A stretch of DNA of 64,000 nucleotides from assembly GCF_015277775.1 (NCBI RefSeq), contig NZ_CP063849.1:5843501-5907500 (forward strand). Reading direction: 5' to 3'. Position 1 is the first letter of the stretch; every line of letters begins with the position of its first letter. The position numbers and the translations under genes are program-made. This DNA is from Paludibaculum fermentans (GTDB taxonomy: Bacteria > Acidobacteriota > Terriglobia > Bryobacterales > Bryobacteraceae). The notes below the pieces were generated by a model. It was not told where the DNA came from. It saw only the letters and a program-made list of their open reading frames with translations, and made no database searches. This document shows, in pieces, positions 1-9,331 of this stretch.

Positions 1-765
1 GATGAGGGAAGCCAGAATCAGGCAACCGACAGGCGTGTCGGCATACTGCCCCGGAGCCTGCCGCCACAACGGCGTCGACGCCAGCAGAATCACGCCGCCC
101 AGCCAGCCGAGTGCCGGCGACCGCAGCAGCGCCAGCGCAAACCCGAGCAACAGCGGGATGGCCGCACCGAACAACAGGGAAGCGATGATCGGCACGCGGG
201 CATCGCCCACCGCTCCGCCATAGATCCAACCACGAGCCACTACCGAGGGCCACAACAGCGGGGCATCGGCGTTGGCCAATCCGTACTCCGACGTCACCGC
301 CAGCCGCCACGTCGAGGCGTCCGTCAGGAACTTCGCCCGCAGGTTCCAGCTCGACCAGGCATCCCAGTTGCCTTGCGGATTCCCGTTGGTGAACGCGAAG
401 AACGCGGCTACGAACAGGACCATGCCGACCCCGAAAGCAACCGCGGCCAGCCAGGTCCACTTGAACACCAGCACCTCTGGAGCGTCATCCTGTCCGGTGT
501 CAGGGTTCCGGCGTAGAAACCAACCCACAACGCCGCACACAGCCAGCACTCCGTCAGCCGTGTAGGCGGCTGTTTGCGCGCCCAAGCCCGCCCAGAGCAG
601 GGCAAAGGACAAAGCGGCTGTAGCGGCAAGACCCACCGGCAAGGCCAACAGAATCTCCAAGATCCAGGCCATCCAGCGCGGCCGCAGCCCGTCGCAAGCC
701 TGCGACGCACGCACCCAGGGCCAACCGATCGCCCACGCCAGCAACAACGCGGTAAGACCCATCAC
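1..765 (-). CDS. Multi-pass membrane protein, GT-C/ArnT-PMT-like (3' part cut by window edge)
   Basis: The reading frame runs open to the left edge of the window, so only the N-terminal ~255 residues are present. It has several hydrophobic segments and a polar loop around residues 125-145 containing NWDAWSSWNLRAKF, which resembles the first periplasmic loop of GT-C (PMT/ArnT-type) lipid-linked sugar transferases. The start is ambiguous: GTG at 765 sits 8 nt after GGGAGGG (774-780), and ATG at 762 follows directly. It lies 17 nt downstream of the small membrane gene 783-1058, so the two are probably cotranscribed. If the family is right, it transfers sugars from a polyprenyl carrier at the inner membrane. 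The catalytic Asp cannot be assigned and the C-terminus is missing. Confidence 0.55.
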   Translation of the reverse strand, partial: MMGLTALLLAWAIGWPWVRASQACDGLRPRWMAWILEILLALPVGLAATAALSFALLWAGLGAQTAAYTADGVLAVCGVVGWFLRRNPDTGQDDAPEVLVFKWTWLAAVAFGVGMVLFVAAFFAFTNGNPQGNWDAWSSWNLRAKFLTDASTWRLAVTSEYGLANADAPLLWPSVVARGWIYGGAVGDARVPIIASLLFGAAIPLLLGFALALLRSPALGWLGGVILLASTPLWRQAPGQYADTPVGCLILASLI

Positions 766-782
766 GCTAGCGGCCCTCCCGG

Positions 783-1058
783 CTACTGCGTGTAGGCGAA
801 AGCGGCCTGCTGAGCCAGGTCGCTATCCGGAAGATCGGAGAAATAGCCAACTTTTTCGGTGACCGGAATGCGCGCCAGCACAGGCTGGAGCCGCTCCTGT
901 TGCGCCATCACGTGGAAGGGATCGTGGAACTGCGAGGCATACTGGTCAGACAGGCCGTACTGCTGTAGTGCGCCGAAGAGCGCCACCACAGCCACCGCGG
1001 CCACTCCGGCCAGCGCGCGCGCGCCGGTCGTATGGTCTTGGGCAGGCATAGGGTGCAA
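783..1058 (-). CDS. Small membrane-anchored protein of unknown function
   Basis: A 91-residue protein with a basic/polar N-terminus, one transmembrane helix at about residues 14-32 and a ~60-residue soluble tail rich in Gln, Leu and Val. I do not recognise a family. The tail ends abruptly in AFAYTQ, so a shortened version of a longer protein is possible. It sits immediately upstream of the GT-C-like gene (1-765) on the same strand, and the SD of that gene overlaps the intergenic gap. A role alongside that membrane transferase is inference from adjacency only. Confidence 0.5.
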   Translation of the reverse strand: MHPMPAQDHTTGARALAGVAAVAVVALFGALQQYGLSDQYASQFHDPFHVMAQQERLQPVLARIPVTEKVGYFSDLPDSDLAQQAAFAYTQ

Positions 1059-1080
1059 CTCTCAAGTATAGCGGCCGGTC

Positions 1081-1449
1081 CTACAGATTTCTGAGACGCC
1101 TCAACCGGTTGCGCCGCACGCGCTCGGCTCGCACCACTTCCCGTTCATCCAGTCCGAAGTAGTGTGCCACCTCGTGCCAGATGGTCTCCTCCACCAGGCG
1201 GCGCAGGTCCGCCGGATTCCGAGCCTCGCGTTCATGCGGACCCTGGTAGAGAGTGATCCGGTCGGGCATCGAGAAAGACGGGACGGACGTGCGTTCGGCC
1301 AGGGGACGGCCCTCGTACAGGCCGAGGAGCCCGGGCGTGGCCGGCTCCTGTTCAACAAGGAACACCAGGTTCTGCAGCCGGCGCCGGAAGCGCGGAGGAA
1401 TGACGCCCATGCACTCTTCGACGAGTTGGTCGAACTCTTGTGGGGTCAT
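1081..1449 (-). CDS. Small zincin-type metallopeptidase (DUF1025/Zincin_1-like)
   Basis: A 122-residue cytosolic protein with the zinc-protease motif HEVAHYFGLDE near the C-terminus, preceded by LVEETIW, as in the short metallopeptidase family PF06262. The HExxH histidines bind zinc and the glutamate is the expected catalytic base; the third ligand lies in the Gly-Leu-Asp segment that follows. The start MTPQEFDQLVEE (1449) was chosen because members of this family begin close to this point; ATG 1482 and the frame start at 1518 would add an unconserved basic extension. There is no signal peptide. The substrate is unknown; members occur as single conserved genes in many bacteria. Confidence 0.75.
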   Translation of the reverse strand: MTPQEFDQLVEECMGVIPPRFRRRLQNLVFLVEQEPATPGLLGLYEGRPLAERTSVPSFSMPDRITLYQGPHEREARNPADLRRLVEETIWHEVAHYFGLDEREVVRAERVRRNRLRRLRNL

Positions 1450-1585
1450 CGTCTGGATTGTAGCGTTGCCGGCTTTCCGCATCCAGCATTCGGATCCGGG
1501 ACGTCGGGCCGTCCTCAATTAGTGCAGAAAAATGAACTCGGAATTTGGTCGAGCGCCAGTTCAAGAGTGGAACGCCCCCGCCTGG

Positions 1586-2482
1586 CTACTTCGCTGCCGG
1601 AATCAGCCCGAGCCCTCGCATCCATACTTCCGCCAGCTTCGGCCAGCCGGTCACGGGCAACTCCGTGGGCCGCAAACCGTAGCCGTGACCGCCTTTGGCG
1701 AACAGATGCATCTCGGCGGGGACCTTGGCGTTCTTCAACGCCAGATAGTAAACGAGGCTGTTTTCGACGCGTACTCCGTCATCCTCGGCCTGGACCAGGA
1801 AGGTCGGCGGCGTGTTCGCCGTGACGGGCGTCTCGTCGGCCAGTTTGTCGCCCTGCTCTTTCACCGCGAGGTAGGCGGGATAGATCACCACGGAGAAATC
1901 GGGCCGGCTGCTCACCTGGTCGGCCGCGTCCACCGCGTCGTAGCTGCGGCGCTCGTATTGCGTGCTGGCCACGGCAGCCAGATGGGCTCCGGCGGAGAAG
2001 CCCAGGACGCCGATCTTGCGGGGGTCGAGCTGCAGTTCGACGGCGCGCGAGCGGACAATGCCGACGGCGCGTTGCGCGTCCTGCAGCGGGGCGGCCCAGC
2101 GCGGTCCACCCTTGCGGGCCGGTACGCGGTACTTCAGCAGGATACCGGTGACTCCGATGGAATTGAGCCACTCGCACACTTCGGTGCCTTCCAGGTCGAG
2201 CGCGAGGATGTTGTAGCCGCCGCCCGGCAGCACCACCACGGCGGCGCCGGAATTGCGATTCTTCGGGGCCGGATAAATCGTAATAGTTGGTTCACTTACG
2301 TTGCCGAGGCGGATCACACGCCGGCCGGCGACCAGCGCTCCATCCGCTTTCGTCGTATCGGCTTCCGGGCCGATATCGCCCTTTTCACCGGGCGCGCCTT
2401 TGGGCCAGATCTTCTCGGCCGCCGGTTCCGCGGCATAGGCCATGGTACTAGCGATGGTCAGGAACACAGTGAAAATGCGCAT
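1586..2482 (-). CDS. Exported alpha/beta-hydrolase (acetylxylan-esterase/BD-FAE-like)
   Basis: 298 residues with a Sec signal peptide (cleavage near AYA-AEP, residue ~18). The core is an alpha/beta-hydrolase: oxyanion segment VVLPGGGYN, nucleophile elbow GFSAG, acid loop VQAEDDGV and a terminal histidine in GGHGYGL. This arrangement matches the exported esterases of the BD-FAE/acetyl-esterase group that deacetylate plant polysaccharides such as xylan. The gene stands alone and is divergent from the kinase at 2600. A weak AAGGA precedes the start by about 11 nt, and GATACT lies 7 nt before the ATG, so initiation mode is uncertain. Exact substrate is inferred only from family resemblance. Confidence 0.8.
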   Translation of the reverse strand: MRIFTVFLTIASTMAYAAEPAAEKIWPKGAPGEKGDIGPEADTTKADGALVAGRRVIRLGNVSEPTITIYPAPKNRNSGAAVVVLPGGGYNILALDLEGTEVCEWLNSIGVTGILLKYRVPARKGGPRWAAPLQDAQRAVGIVRSRAVELQLDPRKIGVLGFSAGAHLAAVASTQYERRSYDAVDAADQVSSRPDFSVVIYPAYLAVKEQGDKLADETPVTANTPPTFLVQAEDDGVRVENSLVYYLALKNAKVPAEMHLFAKGGHGYGLRPTELPVTGWPKLAEVWMRGLGLIPAAK

Positions 2483-2599
2483 CGTCGTAAGTATCCTTGC
2501 TGAGCCACTATCGTATCGCTTGCTCTATCGGCCCGCGGAGCCGCTGCCGATACTCTCGATAACCGGGGAACGGTCCCCCGGAACCGTCCAGCCCGATTT

Positions 2600-5227
2600 A
2601 TGTCCAAGCTGAGCCTGGAAGAGATTCTGGCCCGCCTCAATACGGAGGAAGCCTCTCCGCTGCCCGACCGCGCTGCGTTCCTCGACGCGGCCTGCGGCTC
2701 GGATGCGGACCTGCGCCAGCTGGCCGGTGCCCTGTTCGACAGGAAGTTCCACACCGCGGACCCGAAAGGGGCCGATTCCTCGGATATACCGCGCATGGGC
2801 GGACGAGTGGGTCCCTACCGCATTGAGCGCGAGCTGGGCCGCGGCGGCATGGGTGTGGTGTATGTCGCGATGCGCGACGACGACCAGTATCACAAGCGCG
2901 TCGCGATTAAGGTGCTCAACATCAGCCAGGACAGCGAGGAACTGCTGCACCGCTTCCAGAACGAGCGCCAGATTCTCGCGAACCTCGATCATCCCAACAT
3001 CTGCCGGCTGTTGGACGGCGGTGTGACGTCCAACGGACTGCCGTATTTCGTCATGGAGTACATCCGTGATGCGCGGCCGATTGACGAATACGCGAATGCC
3101 CACAACCTGTCAGTGCGCCAGCGGCTGCTGCTGTTTCTCAAGGCCTGCGCAGCTGTGCAGCATGCCCACCGGTTTCTGATTGTTCATCGCGACCTGAAAC
3201 CCAGCAACATCCTCGTCTCCGAGGAGGGCGAGGTGAAGCTGATGGACTTCGGCATCGCCAAAAACCTACTGGCGTGCCTGGACGGCAGCTTCCACTCGCA
3301 AACCATGGGCCTGCAGCCGATGACGCCTGCTTATGCGAGCCCTGAGCAGGTGAGCGGCGAGCCCATCACTACCAGCAGTGACGTTTACTCCCTCGGCGTG
3401 GTGCTGTACGAGCTGCTGACGGGCCAGCACCCGTCGCGCCGCATGGAGCAGCCGCTGCCGGAGCTGCTGAATTCCATCTGCCTGGCCGATCCGCAGCGCC
3501 CCAGCGTGATGGTGCTCAAGCACGCGCCCCCGCAGATGGAGGAGAACCCCAAGCGGCTCAGCAAGCTGCTGCGCGGCGACCTGGATTGGATCATCCTCAT
3601 GGCGCTGCGCAAGGATCCCAACCGGCGCTATGCCTCGGTGGAACAACTCACCGACGATCTGCGCCGGGTCCTGGGCGGGCGGCCGGTGCGCGCCCGCAAC
3701 GACACTCTGCGCTATCGCGGCTGGAAGTTCGCCGGCCGCCACCGCTTCGGTGTCACGGTGGTGTTCCTGCTGGGCGTCACACTCATGTGGGGCGTCTGGT
3801 CCACGCAGAACCAGAAGGCGCGGGCCGAAGAACGGTTCCGGGACACGCGTGAGCTGGCGCACAGCATTCTCTTCGAGATCAGCGACGCCATTCGCGACCT
3901 GCCGGGCTCCACGCCGGCTCGCATGCTGCTGGTGCGGCGCGCGTTGACCTATCTGGACAAACTGGCCAGCGAGGCCGGCAACGACCTGACGCTGCAGTCC
4001 GAACTGGCCGAGGCTTACCACAAGATCGGCGAGGTGCAGTACCGGGTGGGCTACCCCAATATCGGCGACATTGCCGGCGCCCTGAACAGCGCTCGCAAGG
4101 AGCTGGAGATCCGCTACAAACTGGCCAGCGCCGTGCCCGGCCAGATCTCGCAATTGAACCTGGCCTCCGCCCACCAGCGGGTGAGTGAAATGTTCGACGG
4201 CACCGGCGACGCCTTCAACGCCGCGCATCACCTGGGGAAAGCGTTGGAGATCCGGGAGGCTCTGAACGCCAAGGATCCCGACAACGCCGCGATTCAATCC
4301 GACCTGGCATCCACTTACCGCGTGCTGGGTGACATCCAGAAGATCGCGGGCAAACCCCAGAATGCGATCGACTGGAATCGGAAGGCGCTGGCCATCCGGG
4401 AGGCACTGCTGGCTCGCAGCCCTAGCGATGACGGCCTGCGGCGGCAGATCTCCATGGACCTGGTGCGAATCGCCGACTCGCTGGGGAGTCCCAATGAGAC
4501 GAATCTGGGCCGCTATGCCGAAGCGCGCTCCGTTTACGAGAAGGCCCTGGTGATCCGGTTGGAAGTGCTGGCGGCCAATCCAAACAGTCCCACGGCCTTG
4601 CGTGAGGTAGGCAACATCTACCAGCGCATGGGCGTCATGCTCATCGAGACTGGCGAGTATAAGGACTCGCTGGCCATGAGCCTGAAGAGCGCCGAGATCT
4701 CAGAGCGGTTGGCCCTCGACGATCCCGCGAACTTCGAAGTCAGCCGCGACCTGGGTGTGAAATGCGACCAGATCGGTGTCGTCCTGGAGAAACTGGGCAA
4801 TCTGGCCGGAGCAGAGTCAAGCCTGCGCCGCGGCCTGGCGTTGAAATCGGCCCTGCTCGCCCGCAGTCCCAGCAGTCAGCGCAGCCAGGAGGACGTAGCC
4901 ATCACGAACTCGCTCCTGGGCGTCCTGTTGGCTCGCGTCCACCGTCCCATTGAGGCCCTGACTCACTTGAAACAGTCGGCCGACGCGTTCCAGCAGATCG
5001 TCCGGTCGAACGCCGAAGCGGGCCGTTACCAACTGAATCTCCTCAAGGCCCTGGCCGCGATGGCTGAGATCTATGCCACAAACCGCAACTGGCCCGAGGC
5101 GCGCGCCTCTTACCAGCGCGCGCTGGACCTGGCCCGGCAATTGCAGCAGGACGGCAAGCTGGGCGCCACGGACCAGGGCGAACCCGATCGCCTGGCCCGC
5201 TGCCTGCAAGCAATCCCCACTGAGTAG
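2600..5227 (+). CDS. Transmembrane Ser/Thr protein kinase with C-terminal TPR sensor region
   Basis: 875 residues. The N-terminal ~70 residues are a helical segment common in acidobacterial kinases. The Hanks-type kinase domain follows: Gly loop GRGGMGVV (~80-87), Lys104 in VAIKVL, HRDLKPSN with HRD at 196-198, DFG in DFGIAK, and the activation/P+1 segment TPAYASPEQ. One transmembrane helix lies at about 384-402, and the external ~470 residues are repeated helical pairs (TPR type, repeated 'ALxIRE' units). It probably phosphorylates cytosolic proteins in response to signals or partners bound by the outer TPRs. An inverted repeat CCGGGG/CCCCGG (2563-2581) lies just before the start. It ends one base before the stop of the convergent gene at 5228. 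Confidence 0.9.
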   Translation: MSKLSLEEILARLNTEEASPLPDRAAFLDAACGSDADLRQLAGALFDRKFHTADPKGADSSDIPRMGGRVGPYRIERELGRGGMGVVYVAMRDDDQYHKRVAIKVLNISQDSEELLHRFQNERQILANLDHPNICRLLDGGVTSNGLPYFVMEYIRDARPIDEYANAHNLSVRQRLLLFLKACAAVQHAHRFLIVHRDLKPSNILVSEEGEVKLMDFGIAKNLLACLDGSFHSQTMGLQPMTPAYASPEQVSGEPITTSSDVYSLGVVLYELLTGQHPSRRMEQPLPELLNSICLADPQRPSVMVLKHAPPQMEENPKRLSKLLRGDLDWIILMALRKDPNRRYASVEQLTDDLRRVLGGRPVRARNDTLRYRGWKFAGRHRFGVTVVFLLGVTLMWGVWSTQNQKARAEERFRDTRELAHSILFEISDAIRDLPGSTPARMLLVRRALTYLDKLASEAGNDLTLQSELAEAYHKIGEVQYRVGYPNIGDIAGALNSARKELEIRYKLASAVPGQISQLNLASAHQRVSEMFDGTGDAFNAAHHLGKALEIREALNAKDPDNAAIQSDLASTYRVLGDIQKIAGKPQNAIDWNRKALAIREALLARSPSDDGLRRQISMDLVRIADSLGSPNETNLGRYAEARSVYEKALVIRLEVLAANPNSPTALREVGNIYQRMGVMLIETGEYKDSLAMSLKSAEISERLALDDPANFEVSRDLGVKCDQIGVVLEKLGNLAGAESSLRRGLALKSALLARSPSSQRSQEDVAITNSLLGVLLARVHRPIEALTHLKQSADAFQQIVRSNAEAGRYQLNLLKALAAMAEIYATNRNWPEARASYQRALDLARQLQQDGKLGATDQGEPDRLARCLQAIPTE

Positions 5228-6646
5228 TTACGGAACGTTCTGCCCCAGGGGCACGCCGCTGATCTCTTCACCCTGGTCGCCGCTGGGCAGGGTCTCTGTG
5301 AACCGGAACACCCGCGCATCGACATTGCGGTTGAGCGTGATGTCGATCATGACCGTGGCGTTGGGCTGCAGCATACTCGTGACGCCGCCCACATCGGACT
5401 GGAACTCGGCTACTTCGTAGTAGACCAGGCCGCCCTTCACCGGACGCGCCAGGATCTTGAACCCCAGCCGGCCTTCCGCCGCCTTCCCTTTCAACTTCGC
5501 CATCGCGTCGTAGTTCAGGTAGTAAGTGAGCTTGCCCGGGTTGCGCTGATTCCGCTGGCGGTCGACGAAGAAGCCTTCCGGCAGGTCATCGGGGGAGTAG
5601 TCGGGGCCCGCCGTGAGAAGAAGATCGTAATCGGAAAGATACTCGCCCCGGTCGTTCTTCAATCGGAAGACGAGCATGACATAGCGGTCTGTCTGGTATT
5701 TGGTGGTGCGCAGCAGGCCTTTAACCTCCTCCACCTTCTCGTCCTTCTGCGTTTGCGCGGTGAGCGCATCGAGGTCTTTGCAGAGCGCGTCATAGGAGTC
5801 GACGTCTGACACCGCCAGGCAGCGCGTCACCCATTCCAGCGTGGGATGCTCGCCCGTGCCGCGCACACTGGCGATGATGCCCATGTCCCGACCCGAGTGC
5901 GACCTTCCGGGCAGCACGCCCAGGCCTGTATCCGTGGTCTTCTTCTGTCCTGTGAATTGGAGCTTGCGGCCCTTCTGCTCGAAGGTCAGCAACTCGGTGT
6001 TGAGATTGGCGGCCGCGACGCGGACCACGCCGTCGGACCCCTGCTCACCCGTGTAGCTGTTGAGGTGGTCGTACAGACTGCGGTCGATGCGCTGGCCGGT
6101 CAGCGTGAACACCCAGCAGGCCGCCGCCCGGCAGTCGTAGTCCAGCCACCTGGTGTTCAGATACCAGCTGAGCTCGCTGCCCAGTTCCAGCCAGTCGAGC
6201 ACACGCTGCCCTGGCTCCACGCCATCGAAGAAGCTCTTGATGCGGCTCAGCCGGCTCTTGCCGAGTTGAGCCAGCGCCGATCCATGATTCGCTGGCGCCA
6301 GCATGATCAGGTGCGACAGCGGGCAGTCGACCAGCTTGCCCGCGCCGTAGTAGAGCTCCATCCACAGCCGTACGACCGGGCCGCCGGTGGAATGGGTGAT
6401 ACACGCGAACTTCTTCCACTGCTTCGTGGCCGGATCGTAAAGCTTCTCCCGCAACGCGCAATCGAAGGCCCGGGCGATGTCGTCGACCGTCACCTGGTCG
6501 TCGAAACTCACATACTGGCCCAGGTAGATATTCTCCACCTGCACCTGTTTTCCGGCGGCCTTGAAGCTCTTCTTGAGACGCAGGGGCAGTTGCCCATACG
6601 TGTTGGTGTTGCGCACGCTCCATCCATGGACGAAGACGATGACCAT
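5228..6646 (-). CDS. Alpha/beta-hydrolase, lipase/PGAP1-like
   Basis: 472 residues, no signal peptide. The protein opens with the beta-strand and oxyanion motif IVFVHGWSV, followed at about residue 80-95 by CITHSTGGPVVR, the nucleophile elbow of lipases and PGAP1-type esterases, and by LIMLAPANHGS, typical of the same fold. The C-terminal ~200 residues are a separate beta-rich region of unknown type. The ATG at 6646 was chosen over the in-frame GTG at 6652 because GGAGGT (6651-6656) is then 5 nt upstream. It begins 3 nt after the stop of the FG-GAP gene (6649), so the two form an operon. A lipid or ester substrate is likely but not identifiable. Confidence 0.75.
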   Translation of the reverse strand: MVIVFVHGWSVRNTNTYGQLPLRLKKSFKAAGKQVQVENIYLGQYVSFDDQVTVDDIARAFDCALREKLYDPATKQWKKFACITHSTGGPVVRLWMELYYGAGKLVDCPLSHLIMLAPANHGSALAQLGKSRLSRIKSFFDGVEPGQRVLDWLELGSELSWYLNTRWLDYDCRAAACWVFTLTGQRIDRSLYDHLNSYTGEQGSDGVVRVAAANLNTELLTFEQKGRKLQFTGQKKTTDTGLGVLPGRSHSGRDMGIIASVRGTGEHPTLEWVTRCLAVSDVDSYDALCKDLDALTAQTQKDEKVEEVKGLLRTTKYQTDRYVMLVFRLKNDRGEYLSDYDLLLTAGPDYSPDDLPEGFFVDRQRNQRNPGKLTYYLNYDAMAKLKGKAAEGRLGFKILARPVKGGLVYYEVAEFQSDVGGVTSMLQPNATVMIDITLNRNVDARVFRFTETLPSGDQGEEISGVPLGQNVP

Positions 6647-6648
6647 AC

Positions 6649-7791
6649 TCACCTCCGAAGGTTTTCGTACAGCTTTATGTTTGCGGTGGAAGCCCCAATG
6701 CAGACGATATCCGCTTTCCCATCGCCTGTGAAGTCTTCAATCTTACAATCTGCGCCGGCGATGCCGCCGTCGTCCAGCACGGTCCGCTTCCAGTGCTCCC
6801 CTGCCTTGTCCTCGGCCTGGTAGACGGAGAGCCGGAACCCCTTGCCGCGGAAGCCGGAGACAATCTCATCGCGGCCATCACCGTCCAGATCGCCCACGGC
6901 CAGGGCGTGCGCATTGATCATGCCGTCTTCAATCACGATCCGTTTCCACGACTTTCCCCGCGGCAGATAGACCACCACCTGATTGCCGTGCCAGGGCTCG
7001 ATCGCCGTGATGAAGCGCTGCTTACCCAATTTGCCCAGCCGTACCTCACTGCTGCCGCATTCCGGGCACTTGCGGGGGTCACCCTTGCTGAGCTCGGTCC
7101 ACTTCCAGCCGCCTCCCTTCTTTGGCTCAAACAGCCGCAGGCCATCGAAACTAGCCGTGATCAGGCGCTGGCCGTGCGTGGTCCAATCCACCGGAGCTAT
7201 GGCATGGACAATGCCGTGCAGCTCTTCCGTCACCGTTTCGCGCTTCCAGGCGCCCGGACGGTACAGATAGACAGGCGTCTGTCCCTCATATAGCGGCGGC
7301 TTCGCGGTGAGTCCCACCAGCGGAGACAGCAGCAGCACCTTCTTGCCGTCGCCGTTCCAGTCGATCCAGCGCAGGCGGTGGGCGGTGGGGATGCGGTCGA
7401 GCTCGCGCATGGTCCACGGTTGCCGCACATCCTTGCCGCTCTTCAGCAGATAGACGTCACCGATGCTCTTTTCCGGGCTGGTTTCGAAGTGGGTGGCTAC
7501 CACGCATTCCGGAATCCCATCGCCGTCGTAGTCGAAGCAGTCGAGGTTGATGGGCCGCGGAGCATTGCTGGCCATCACGTGACGCTCCCACGTCGGGTTC
7601 TCAAACCAGGCGAGCTCCGTTGCCCGTTCATCGACCGCGATCAGGTCCTTCTTGCCATCTCCGTTCAGGTCAACCGCAACCAACTGGTAGCCCATTTTCA
7701 GGCCGCTTGTCACCACATGCGCCCGGAAAGCCGGCAATTCGCCGCCACACAACGGCAGCGCCAGGAGGAACAGATACAAGTGTCTAGTCAT
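6649..7791 (-). CDS. Exported FG-GAP/VCBS repeat protein
   Basis: 380 residues from ATG 7791, which gives a clean Sec signal peptide (MTRHLYLFLLALPLCGG). The mature protein contains several FG-GAP calcium-binding repeat cores of the type DLNGDGKKDLIAV, DYDGDGIPECVV, DWNGDGKKVLLL, DLDGDGRDEIVS and DFTGDGKADIVC, which predicts a seven-bladed beta-propeller in the periplasm or outside the cell. The longer upstream extension in frame (to 7890) is not plausible, since it would put an unrelated stretch before the signal peptide. It is the first gene of a two-gene operon with the lipase-like gene at 5228. Propeller proteins of this kind often bind ligands or partner enzymes; a direct role is not shown here. 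Confidence 0.8.
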   Translation of the reverse strand: MTRHLYLFLLALPLCGGELPAFRAHVVTSGLKMGYQLVAVDLNGDGKKDLIAVDERATELAWFENPTWERHVMASNAPRPINLDCFDYDGDGIPECVVATHFETSPEKSIGDVYLLKSGKDVRQPWTMRELDRIPTAHRLRWIDWNGDGKKVLLLSPLVGLTAKPPLYEGQTPVYLYRPGAWKRETVTEELHGIVHAIAPVDWTTHGQRLITASFDGLRLFEPKKGGGWKWTELSKGDPRKCPECGSSEVRLGKLGKQRFITAIEPWHGNQVVVYLPRGKSWKRIVIEDGMINAHALAVGDLDGDGRDEIVSGFRGKGFRLSVYQAEDKAGEHWKRTVLDDGGIAGADCKIEDFTGDGKADIVCIGASTANIKLYENLRR

Positions 7792-7845
7792 GTCAATGAA
7801 ACCCCGCATCCGCGGGACACATCCTTTGCACAAAGAGTTCTCTGT

Positions 7846-7861
7846 GATAATAGATACTATG
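7846..7861 (+). promoter_or_regulatory. -10-like GATAAT seven bases before ATG 7859 (candidate leaderless start)
   Basis: GATAAT at 7846-7851 matches five of six bases of the sigma-70 -10 box, and seven bases separate it from the ATG at 7859. There is no Shine-Dalgarno sequence. TTGCAC at 7826-7831 is the nearest -35-like word but the spacing (14) is short. If used, the transcript would begin at or within a base of the start codon. Confidence 0.4.
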
Positions 7862-9328
7862 CGTTTCGTGCGCACCTTATTCTGGTGCACATTAGCCGCC
7901 GTCTGTACTGGGGCGCTGGAGGCTCAATCCGTGATTGAGCCGGTGAATGTGGAGGAGACCGGGGGGGATGCAGTACCAACACTCCCAGTCCTGCCACCTG
8001 CATTCGTCCGTCCGGTTGAATCCCTGCCGAGGGAACCGTGGATTCAGCCCAGCCGCCAGGAAGGTGTGAACTGGAGCGGCGTTTTCAAGCAGTCGGCGCT
8101 CTTTCTGGGCATCGAACATTCCTTTCGCCTTTTGTCCGAACCAGGCACCCGCGAGGGCATGAAGGGCTCGTTCTTCTCCGGTTGGCTGGCGGCTTCGGGC
8201 AATCTTCACGGCTGGGCGGACGGCGACCCCTTCTACGTCAACTACGTAGGACACCCCATGCAGGGGGCGGTTTCCGGCTACATCTGGGTCCAGAACGACG
8301 GCAAATACATCGACGCGGAGTTCGGCGCCAACCGGCACTACTGGAAAAGCCGGCTGCGGGCGGCCGCATTCTCAGCGGCTTACAGCTTCCAATTCGAAGC
8401 CGGGCCGGTCAGCGAAGCCTCCATCGGAAAGGTGCAGGGCAAGTGGCCCCAGCAGGGTCTAGTAGACCATGTGATTACGCCATTTGTCGGAACCGGCTGG
8501 ATGATCGGCGAGGACGCTATCGACCGCTTCATCATCAAGAAGCTGGAAGCGAAGTGGGAGAATCCTTATGCGATGGTTTTCGTGCGGGGCGTCCTCAACC
8601 CCTCGCGGTCGCTGGCCAATGTCCTGCGCTTCCAGGTGCCATGGGTACGTGACGACCGTCCTGGGCTGTGGTCCCCGATGCACTCTGCCTACGTGCGCGA
8701 ACTGCGCGAAGGCCGTATCTCCGGCTTACCGCCGGAAGCGCCGCCCGAACTCGAAGGCGAGGCGGGGCTGTCGTCTTTCGAATTCAGCCTGGATGCCCAG
8801 CCGCAATTCTTCTTCGGCAGTGGCGGGACAGGCCCCTGCATGGGCGGCGGCGGCGAGGCTGCATTACGCATGACTCCGAGCTGGCAACTGGTCGCGCAGG
8901 TGCATGGCTGCAAACTGAATGGGTTGCCTCAGAACCTGAGCGGCGACACCCTCAGCTTTTACGCCGGACCGCGCTGGAATCCCAATCCCACCGGCCGCTG
9001 GAGCCCTTACTTCCACGTCCTGGTAGGCGGCATGAAAGTGTCGCAGGAGGAGATGTTCCCGGCTCTCAAGGAGGCGGTGGAGAAAGCCGCGAAAGAGAAG
9101 GGCGAGCCGGAAGTCGCGCTGCACGATCTCTACACGAAGGAGTATGAGGCGAACGGCTTCTCCATGGCGGCTGGAGGCGGTGTGGACCTGCGCGTGAATC
9201 CTGCCATCGCGCTGCGCCTGGCGAATCTGGAATACAAACGCTCGTGGCTGCCGCCCGCCAATGGGCGCGACTACAACAGCGGCCTGGCGTTCACCGTTTC
9301 GATGGTGCTGCGCATGGGCACCTGGTAG
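7859..9328 (+). CDS. Exported outer-membrane beta-barrel-like protein
   Basis: 489 residues from ATG 7859, which places a signal peptide (MRFVRTLFWCTLAAVCTGALEA) at the N-terminus; the upstream in-frame ATG at 7790 lacks one. A central segment around residues 70-230 is rich in Gly and aromatic residues. The C-terminal ~200 residues alternate polar and aromatic residues in beta-hairpin style and end in VLRMGTW, an aromatic C-terminus typical of BAM-inserted outer-membrane proteins. I do not recognise a named family; similar proteins occur in Acidobacteria. It is divergent from the FG-GAP gene at 7791, with only 67 bp between start codons. Confidence 0.65.
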   Translation: MRFVRTLFWCTLAAVCTGALEAQSVIEPVNVEETGGDAVPTLPVLPPAFVRPVESLPREPWIQPSRQEGVNWSGVFKQSALFLGIEHSFRLLSEPGTREGMKGSFFSGWLAASGNLHGWADGDPFYVNYVGHPMQGAVSGYIWVQNDGKYIDAEFGANRHYWKSRLRAAAFSAAYSFQFEAGPVSEASIGKVQGKWPQQGLVDHVITPFVGTGWMIGEDAIDRFIIKKLEAKWENPYAMVFVRGVLNPSRSLANVLRFQVPWVRDDRPGLWSPMHSAYVRELREGRISGLPPEAPPELEGEAGLSSFEFSLDAQPQFFFGSGGTGPCMGGGGEAALRMTPSWQLVAQVHGCKLNGLPQNLSGDTLSFYAGPRWNPNPTGRWSPYFHVLVGGMKVSQEEMFPALKEAVEKAAKEKGEPEVALHDLYTKEYEANGFSMAAGGGVDLRVNPAIALRLANLEYKRSWLPPANGRDYNSGLAFTVSMVLRMGTW

Positions 9329-9331
9329 ACG

